Below, piece after piece: positions 34,385 through 39,741 of a stretch of DNA of 39,741 nucleotides (positions within the stretch are counted from its first letter, which is position 1; every line of letters begins with the position of its first letter). The DNA is from DASCOT01 sp036012155. Lineage in GTDB: Bacteria > Acidobacteriota > UBA890 > WLXD01. The DNA is taken from NCBI GenBank assembly GCA_036012155.1, contig DASCOT010000085.1, positions 1 through 39,741 of the forward strand. The letters run 5' to 3'. The notes below the pieces were generated by a model, which was given only the letters and a program-made list of their open reading frames with translations, made no database searches and was not told where the DNA came from. A program made the position numbers and the translations under genes.

Positions 34385-35716
34385 CTACGGCGCGCGCCGC
34401 AATCTCCACGCTCGGATGCTGCCACCCGAGGCACACCCGGACTGCGACGCCGCGCCGAGCAGCCCGTTACCCAGAGCCGATGGCTCGCCGGCGAAGGCAG
34501 CGATGATCTCGTCGCGTCCGTCGCTATCGAGATCGGCCAGCCGCACGTGATAACCCTTGCAGCCCTCGCCGGCCGATTCCAGCAGAGGCGCGGTCGCCCG
34601 GGTCAGCCCGCCGGACTCGTCACCGATGAAGACCCAGACGGCCCCGGAGGCGTGTGCCGCCACCAAATCGCTCGCACTGTCGCCATTCAGATCGCCCCAG
34701 ACGAGGCTTGTGAACCCACCTTGGCGCCCCAACTCCGCCACCGGCTGACGAGCGAACGTCCCATCCGGTTGCCACGACAGCAGATCGATGCGACCCATCC
34801 AGTCTCCAGCCTGCAACCGCAGGGAGGAAACGGCTAGCTCGTACTTGCCGTCGCCGTCTCGATCGGCCGCGGCGACGGCCGACACATACCCTCGACGGGG
34901 CAGCGCGTCCACTTCGACGGCCGCCCAGCTGCCATCTTCGCGTCCCAGGTTCACTATGTCGCGCCGCCCATAGATCTGCGACCCGGTCGCCAGGTCGAGT
35001 AGGCCGTCGCCGTTGAGATCAGCAACGGCCAGCGAGTCGCCGAATGGTGGCTTGGCGGAAGCCGACCGGATCGCTGACAGCCAGCGGCTGGAGGGCGGTG
35101 GGAGGTTGAGCCAGACGCGGAGCCCATAGGACGAATCCATACCGGCATCCGGGCTGGAGAGACCACTGCGATCCGGTCCCTCACCCAGGGCGATGAGATC
35201 CGGACGGCCATCCCCATTCCAGTCGTCCGCGTGTACGGCGCGGGAAGAAAACGGGCGCCCGCTCGACCCGACGCTCGGATCCGCCAGCGCGAGCCCGTCC
35301 CGCCAGCCACGGAACGCTCCGTCTCCGTCGCCCCGCAGCGCCACGAGCCCGCGGAGGTGAATCGCCAGCGCCAGATCCATCGAGCCATCGCCATCGAAAT
35401 CGGCGGCCGCCGCATCGCCGTAGTCATACGGCAAGTCGGGGAACCGGGCCGCCGCCCACCGCTTGAAGCCGCCTGCGCCGTCGCCGAGAAACACAGCCGG
35501 TCGCCCGTCACCGGCCCGGGGCGGGCCATGGACGATATCCAGAGCGCCATCGCCGTTCATGTCGGCAACATCGAAGCCATTGCGCCACTGTCCTCGGTCC
35601 GGCAGCCCGATACCGATCGATTCGAACTCGAGGACGTCAGATCCCTGGCCGGTAGTGATCGTGGCGCTCAGCAGCGTCGCGAGAAGACAGGCACCCAGCT
35701 GGAGCCGACGGTCCAA
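34385..35716 (-). CDS. Secreted FG-GAP/VCBS-repeat protein
   Basis: The product is 443 residues, starting at a TTG (complement of 35714-35716) directly after an in-frame stop, so no longer form is possible. A signal peptide (about residues 1-23, cleavage near TTG-QG) precedes a chain of FG-GAP/VCBS blades. Each contains an integrin-like calcium loop such as DMNGDGALDIV, DFDGDGSMDLA, DWNGDGRPDLI, DLNGDGLLDLA, DRDGDGKYELA, DLNGDSASDLV and DLDSDGRDEII. Seven such blades suggest a complete Ca2+-stabilised propeller at the cell surface or in the medium. There is no enzymatic domain. Two Cys residues near the end (EGCKGYHV, SGCASGG) may pair. It starts nine bases after the stop of the frameshifted secreted protein gene, so both are likely in one operon, followed about 104 bases later by the BNR gene. 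Confidence 0.8.
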   Translation of the reverse strand: MDRRLQLGACLLATLLSATITTGQGSDVLEFESIGIGLPDRGQWRNGFDVADMNGDGALDIVHGPPRAGDGRPAVFLGDGAGGFKRWAAARFPDLPYDYGDAAAADFDGDGSMDLALAIHLRGLVALRGDGDGAFRGWRDGLALADPSVGSSGRPFSSRAVHADDWNGDGRPDLIALGEGPDRSGLSSPDAGMDSSYGLRVWLNLPPPSSRWLSAIRSASAKPPFGDSLAVADLNGDGLLDLATGSQIYGRRDIVNLGREDGSWAAVEVDALPRRGYVSAVAAADRDGDGKYELAVSSLRLQAGDWMGRIDLLSWQPDGTFARQPVAELGRQGGFTSLVWGDLNGDSASDLVAAHASGAVWVFIGDESGGLTRATAPLLESAGEGCKGYHVRLADLDSDGRDEIIAAFAGEPSALGNGLLGAASQSGCASGGSIRAWRLRRAP

Positions 35717-35725
35717 TCGAGCAAT

Positions 35726-36944
35726 CTACCTGTCGGTGCGGGCGGTCCGCTGGAACAAAGGTGGTGCCTCCGGGCAGCCCTGGTACCCCGTATCGAGGAT
35801 GCTGTTGGTCGTGTCGCTGACCAGCGGCGTGCCCGCCACCCGAGAGCGCATCTTCTTGTGGGAGATGACATGGCGCATGGTGACGTGGGACTGTCGCGGC
35901 TCACGGTTGATTCCCAGGTTCAGGAACATCCATCCGAACGAGAAGGGTGTCGGCAGCAAGTTGCTTCCCACCTTGACCTGCTGGGTCTCGGCAGGAAACG
36001 GCACCGGGACGCCGAAGATCTCCGTGGTGTTCTCGGCCTCATCGAACATCATGAGCTGTTCCTGGCCGAGCGGATACCAGGAATCATCCTGGCTGAAGTT
36101 GCACTCGAAAGGCTCCTGAACGACGCTGGAATCACGCCACACAATCGCCTGACTCGCGGTGTTCCTGCTCTGAGTGAACTGGTACCGCGCGCCCCATGCA
36201 GCGATCAGCGGCTCACGCTTGTCGCTGCTGTCCCAACCAACGTAGCGGCCATAGAAGGTGTACGAGCCGAAAGGGAACGTATCGGCTGACTGAGCCGCTT
36301 CGATGGAAACGAGGCGCTCGGTCTCGGCGTACTTCCGCTTCAGGTTGAGTACCGTGTACTCGCCCCATAGCACGTTGTTGTCGTTGGCCACGCCGTCTTC
36401 ACCGAAATAGCCGTTGTCGCTCGGGAAGAGCGTCGTGCAGGAACTGACGCTGTCGATGGTGACATAGCCGCGGGCGACCCTGTCGGTATGTCGCTGGCTG
36501 AGGCAGAAACCTCCTACCTCGTTTCCGATGTGGGAGTCCCGTAGATCCTGGACCTCGCCTTCGGTGAGCGTCGTCGGGCCCAGCTCGCCGAAATCGCCAC
36601 AACCGTCTTTCATCGCTCCGGGAATATCGCCGCGGAACAGGTCATCGATGTTGATGGCCCTGCACGTCGTATCCGGTGAGATACACGTCGAAGGCGAGTG
36701 TCGGAATCGACATGTCGGTCCAGAGCACGACGTGGGAAAGGGCGGGTGCAGCAGCCGCATTGTTGATCACGAAGAACGTGGTTTCCTTCTGCTTGCTGGT
36801 TTCGAGGTTCTTCAGATTGACTTCGAAATAGGGCAGCAGAAGCGTGGCGGCCGGTACCGCATCGATGGTGCACAGCTCGGCCACCGCTGGGATGGCGATG
36901 GCCAACGCGACGGCCAGCGCTACAGCGACTCGCGTCTTTCTCAA
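35726..36944 (-). pseudogene. Secreted protein of unknown function (LPYFEV/YLTGYDV family), single frameshift
   Basis: The start is a TTG at 36944 with AGGAG seven bases upstream. The signal peptide RKTRVAVALAVALAIAIPA leads to AATLLLPYFEVNL and HVVLWTDMSIPTLAFDVYLT. The frame then breaks within a run of three G (plus-strand CCC 36658-36660). Removing one G joins YLTGYDVQ to AINIDDLFRGDIPG, and the whole becomes 405 residues. The second part contains ARGYVTIDSVSSCTTLFPSD, NNVLWGEYTVLNLKRKYAE, SYTFYGRYVGWDSSDKREPL and WYPLGQEQLMMFDE. I recognise this as a family of exported proteins common in Acidobacteriota-like genomes, with no known function and a beta-rich appearance. Good conservation after the break suggests the shift is recent or a sequencing error. 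It precedes the FG-GAP gene by nine bases. Confidence 0.7.
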
Positions 36945-37050
36945 AGGGCAGCTCCTGGTAACCGCCGCGACATGGGGCTCGGCATCGGGCGCGGATACTG
37001 CCGCGCTCCCCTTACCAAGTCAACGGACGCCGACCTCAGCAGGCATTCAA

Positions 37051-37716
37051 TCAGATCGCCACTTCATCGCCGCTGTGGATCATGCCCTCGACGAGCACTG
37101 CGGCGTAGACCCCGGCCATGCCGTCGTGGGCGGCTGAGACCTGCTCCAAGGTCTTCGGCGAATGCTCCCCCGTTTCAGGATCCAGGCCGATCATCTTGCA
37201 GCGTGGATCGCGCTCCAGAACCGAGACCACCACCTTGGATCCGATTCGCAGCGACTTTCCCACGAGGGCGTCTTCCGAGAACCCCTCGGCATCCTCGAAG
37301 TCCACATAGAGATTGGCGCGAAAGCTCCGCTTGTCGAGGGTGGTTCCGATCTCCTTGCTGAGCTGACGCAGGGTCTGACGACCGAACATCGATAGCGGGC
37401 GACAATCCGTCATCGCCCGCTCCGATCGAAGCAACGTCACCTCGCGTCCCTGATCGCCGAGCATCTCCAATAGCTCGGGCTGGTCAATGGCCAGCAGGTC
37501 TCCCGACGGGACCTCGACATCAACCATGAGGTCCGCCTGGTCGCCGTACAGGGGATTGATTCCGGGAGTGATATCCGAGGCCTCAGCCAGGTTCGGTGGG
37601 CAGATAGCCTTGTCTGGGTGACGGAAACGAGGTTGGTAACGGAGCATCTCTCCAAGCACGCGACCGGTCATGTAAGGGAAGCTCGCGGGGCTCGCAGAGC
37701 TGTGGAAGGCGAACAA
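37051..37716 (-). CDS. MOSC-domain protein, apparently lacking its N-terminus
   Basis: From the TTG at 37716 the product is 221 residues. The MOSC core is clear: MTDCRPLSMFGRQTLRQLSK, KRSFRANLYVDFEDAEGF, VGKSLRIGSKVVVSVLERDPRCKM with the conserved Cys, and ends VEGMIHSGDEVAI. MOSC domains are sulphur-carrier folds related to the molybdenum cofactor sulphurase C-terminus and act with Moco or in thiol handling. Upstream of the TTG the frame still reads GFSGVYGDR, which is the usual N-terminal region of the family, but no start codon exists before it runs into the amidohydrolase gene end 38 bases away. About 25-30 family-typical residues are therefore missing. Either the gene was 5'-truncated by a deletion that fused it to the amidohydrolase, or translation is re-initiated at TTG. 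Confidence 0.72.
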   Translation of the reverse strand: MFAFHSSASPASFPYMTGRVLGEMLRYQPRFRHPDKAICPPNLAEASDITPGINPLYGDQADLMVDVEVPSGDLLAIDQPELLEMLGDQGREVTLLRSERAMTDCRPLSMFGRQTLRQLSKEIGTTLDKRSFRANLYVDFEDAEGFSEDALVGKSLRIGSKVVVSVLERDPRCKMIGLDPETGEHSPKTLEQVSAAHDGMAGVYAAVLVEGMIHSGDEVAI

Positions 37717-37753
37717 GCGATCGCCGTAGACACCAGAAAATCCTTCGTGGGTT

Positions 37754-39741
37754 CTATTGAGCCCAGGCTTCGTTCCAGTCGATTCCGTTGTTCTCGTCGA
37801 GCTCCCAGTAGAATTCGCTGCGCGGCCGATCGTAGTTGCCGATCTCGTTCATGCTGAGGGAGTCGTAGAGCCGGCCGTTGACCATCGAGTATCGAACCGT
37901 GTTGGTGTTCTCGATGTCCTCCAGCGGGTTCTCATCGAGGACGATCAGGTCGGCAAGCTTCCCTGCTTCGAGACTACCGATTTGCTTGTCGAGGCCGATC
38001 GTCGTCGCTCCGTTGAGCGTCGCTGCTCGCAACACCCGGTGGTTGGACATTCCACCCTGAGCTAGCAGCCACATTTCCCAATGAAGCGCCAATCCAGCGG
38101 TCTGTCCGTGCGAGCCGGCGTTGATCAAGACGCCGGCATCGTCGAGCTTCTTCATCGAACGGGAGACGGCTCGGAATCCGATGTCCCAGAGCTCGTCCGC
38201 AGCATGGATCGTGGTCATTCCCCGAACATGGGGTGGGGCTCCGGCGGGGGCAGCCAGAGGACTGTAGCCGGCGGTCACCCTCTGCACGTACGTTCTCGCC
38301 TTGGGGTCGTCCCAGGCGCGTCGGGTCTGATAGATGAAGTTCTCGCCGAACAGCTCGCCGAACGCCACCACCAGCGTCGGGGTGTGGGCGACCTCGCTAT
38401 GCGCGAACAGCTGCACGAGATCGTCGTAGTAGTTGGCTACCGGAAAGTTATGCTCGACGGCCACGTGACCGTCCAACACCATCGACACGTTGTTATAGAA
38501 GTGGCTCTCGCCTTCGACGTCGACCATGATTCTGGCTTCGCGACCGGCCTTGACCAGCTGCTGGCGCTGGCTGCGCATCGGTTGTTTGTAGCTCTTGACG
38601 ATCATGCCTCCGAGAGCCCTCTTGCGAACCATGACCGCCTGAGCATCGGCGAAGCGGTTGATCGGCGCGAACACGAAGTCGCGTTTCTGTGAGCGCCCGT
38701 ATACAACGCTCCCGACATTGACTGCCCGGGGTCCTACGGTGATCCCCGCCAGGTTCATCTCGTGAATGGCATAGGCAGGCATGTCGGTGGAATACGGGTC
38801 GAAGTTGGTCGTCACACCGTAGGCGAGGGCCGCGTAGCGGCGCGGTTGCTTCTGGGGCATGAGATCGGCGGGGGCATAGCAGCAATCGATATGGCCGTGC
38901 ATGTCGACCAGGCCCGGCATGATCGTCTTGCCGGTCGCATCGATGACCGTCGCCCCATCGGGGACTGCGATCTCACCGCCGTTGCCGATCGCCCGAATGC
39001 GATTGCCCTCGACGACGACCGTGCCGTCCTCGATGACCTCGTTGCCGTTCATCGTGATGAGACGAGCGTGGGTCAGGGCCAGCACGCCTTCCGGCACATC
39101 GGTTACCACGGCAAGGTCGATCGAGGCAACCGGCTCGACCGGCGGAGCCGTTACCGCGAACTGCTCGGCGACCGAAGCACGATACAGCGACGATCCCAAC
39201 GTCCATTGCACGGTCTCCGAGTCGGCGCTCCAGACGAGGTTGTAGCCGCCGTGCGTGGTGAGCGGCGCCACCGGCAGAACGTTGCCGCGGGTGCTGACCT
39301 GCAGCGGAACGCCGGTCTCCCGGTACGGAACCACGAAGTACTGCTTGTGGTAGCTGAAGGCGAGCCAGGCCCGATCCGGGCTCAACTTCATTTCCAGAAC
39401 GTCGGTTCCCGAGGCGTGCTCGCGAACATCGAACCCGTCGAGGTTGCAGCTCTCCAACTTACCGACGCGCATCGCCGTGGAGTAGAAGCCTCCGGCGGCG
39501 CCGTCAGAGCTTATGTAGGAGTAGAAGACGCGCTCGCCATCGGGCGAGAAGGTTGGAGCGAAGCCGCGCTCGGCAACGAAATGGCTCTCGCCGTCGGCTA
39601 TGGAAACCCAGTAGATTCCGAGCTTGGCACGATAGCCACCCATGTGTTTGCTGGCGGTCTCGACTCGGTACACGATTCGCTCGCCGTCCGGGGAAAACGC
39701 CGGTTGCCGGATCACACCGCTGCTTTGTTCGATGGTCCTGG
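37754..39741 (-). CDS. TolB-like propeller plus amidohydrolase, 5' end outside window
   Basis: The frame is open to the right edge. A GTG at 39715 is only an internal codon, since the sequence before it (RTIEQSSGVIRQPAFSPDG) continues a propeller blade. Visible are PD40-type blades (AFSPDGERIVYRVE, TFSPDGERVFYSYI, LSPDRAWLAFSYHKQY). A metal-dependent hydrolase domain follows, starting ALTHARLITMNGNEVIEDG. Metal ligands are the HxH in GLVDMHGHIDC, His residues in VEGESHFYN and VAVEHNFPVANYYDD, and the GSHGQTAGLALHWEMW segment that replaces the usual Asp region in TolB-linked amidohydrolases. The domain ends with ATLNGATTIGLDKQIGSLEAGKLADLIVLDENP. Such proteins are normally about 1000 or more residues and exported, and probably hydrolyse cyclic amides or dipeptides. 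The MOSC gene follows directly on the same strand. Confidence 0.85.
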   Translation of the reverse strand, partial: RTIEQSSGVIRQPAFSPDGERIVYRVETASKHMGGYRAKLGIYWVSIADGESHFVAERGFAPTFSPDGERVFYSYISSDGAAGGFYSTAMRVGKLESCNLDGFDVREHASGTDVLEMKLSPDRAWLAFSYHKQYFVVPYRETGVPLQVSTRGNVLPVAPLTTHGGYNLVWSADSETVQWTLGSSLYRASVAEQFAVTAPPVEPVASIDLAVVTDVPEGVLALTHARLITMNGNEVIEDGTVVVEGNRIRAIGNGGEIAVPDGATVIDATGKTIMPGLVDMHGHIDCCYAPADLMPQKQPRRYAALAYGVTTNFDPYSTDMPAYAIHEMNLAGITVGPRAVNVGSVVYGRSQKRDFVFAPINRFADAQAVMVRKRALGGMIVKSYKQPMRSQRQQLVKAGREARIMVDVEGESHFYNNVSMVLDGHVAVEHNFPVANYYDDLVQLFAHSEVAHTPTLVVAFGELFGENFIYQTRRAWDDPKARTYVQRVTAGYSPLAAPAGAPPHVRGMTTIHAADELWDIGFRAVSRSMKKLDDAGVLINAGSHGQTAGLALHWEMWLLAQGGMSNHRVLRAATLNGATTIGLDKQIGSLEAGKLADLIVLDENPLEDIENTNTVRYSMVNGRLYDSLSMNEIGNYDRPRSEFYWELDENNGIDWNEAWAQ

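Noticed and set aside
35231..36289. Plus-strand open frame of 352 codons opposite the FG-GAP and secreted-protein genes
   Set aside because: The minus strand there has repeated calcium-loop motifs and family motifs. The plus frame has none and is a GC shadow.
1..39741. CRISPR arrays, tRNA or rRNA genes, insertion sequences and prophage
   Set aside because: I found no regularly spaced repeats, no cloverleaf or rRNA-like sequence, and no transposase, integrase or phage structural protein.

Overview
The window is high-GC DNA, about 40 kb, densely packed with protein-coding genes on both strands. I see no rRNA, tRNA, CRISPR array, insertion sequence or phage module. Several things suggest an environmental Gram-negative heterotroph: many exported and lipoprotein signal peptides, two likely Tat substrates, a TRAP-type binding protein, ADOP-type FtsX/MacB permeases and frequent TTG starts. 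The LRALGYV sulfatase ending and the secreted LPYFEV/YLTGYDV family at 35.7-36.9 kb resemble proteins I associate with Acidobacteriota (Thermoanaerobaculia-like lineages). That assignment is inference from memory, not a search.

Layout. 0-5 kb: start of a TPR-like gene, a secreted LVIVD propeller, a remnant of an M19 dipeptidase, an orphan TRAP solute-binding lipoprotein, a possible hydrolase tail, and a sulfatase-superfamily lipoprotein with Thr at the usual formylglycine position. 5-9.4 kb: a Tat-exported spermidine-dehydrogenase-like flavoprotein, a Phd/YefM-PIN toxin-antitoxin pair with a direct-repeat operator candidate, a secreted SnoaL-like protein and a phytanoyl-CoA dioxygenase-like enzyme. 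9.4-19.5 kb: a PQQ-type propeller, an S9 peptidase reduced to signal peptide plus part of its catalytic domain, a ferric-reductase-like membrane protein, an FG-GAP/LVIVD fusion, an AEC permease with a class V aminotransferase, and a cytochrome c/PQQ dehydrogenase. 19.6-28.4 kb: a Na/Pi symporter with PhoU, an ADOP permease, a penicillin-acylase-type lipoprotein and an ABC exporter. 28.4-39.7 kb, all on the minus strand: M14 carboxypeptidase, a VPS10/BNR-type propeller broken by three indels, an FG-GAP protein, a frameshifted secreted protein, a MOSC protein lacking its N-terminus, and a TolB-like amidohydrolase running off the window.

The genes do not form one pathway. The common theme is extracytoplasmic scavenging: peptidases and amidases (M19 remnant, S9 remnant, penicillin acylase, M14, amidohydrolase), uptake proteins, and seven predicted secreted beta-propeller proteins. 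I did not find a clearly new multi-gene system. The most unusual signals are the signs of gene remodelling: an in-frame internal deletion that leaves a translatable mini-S9 gene coupled to a membrane protein, and a 31-38 kb stretch with four frame breaks and one 5'-truncated gene. One of those breaks falls exactly on a four-copy pentanucleotide repeat in a signal-peptide region, so phase variation should be separated from sequencing error and from decay.
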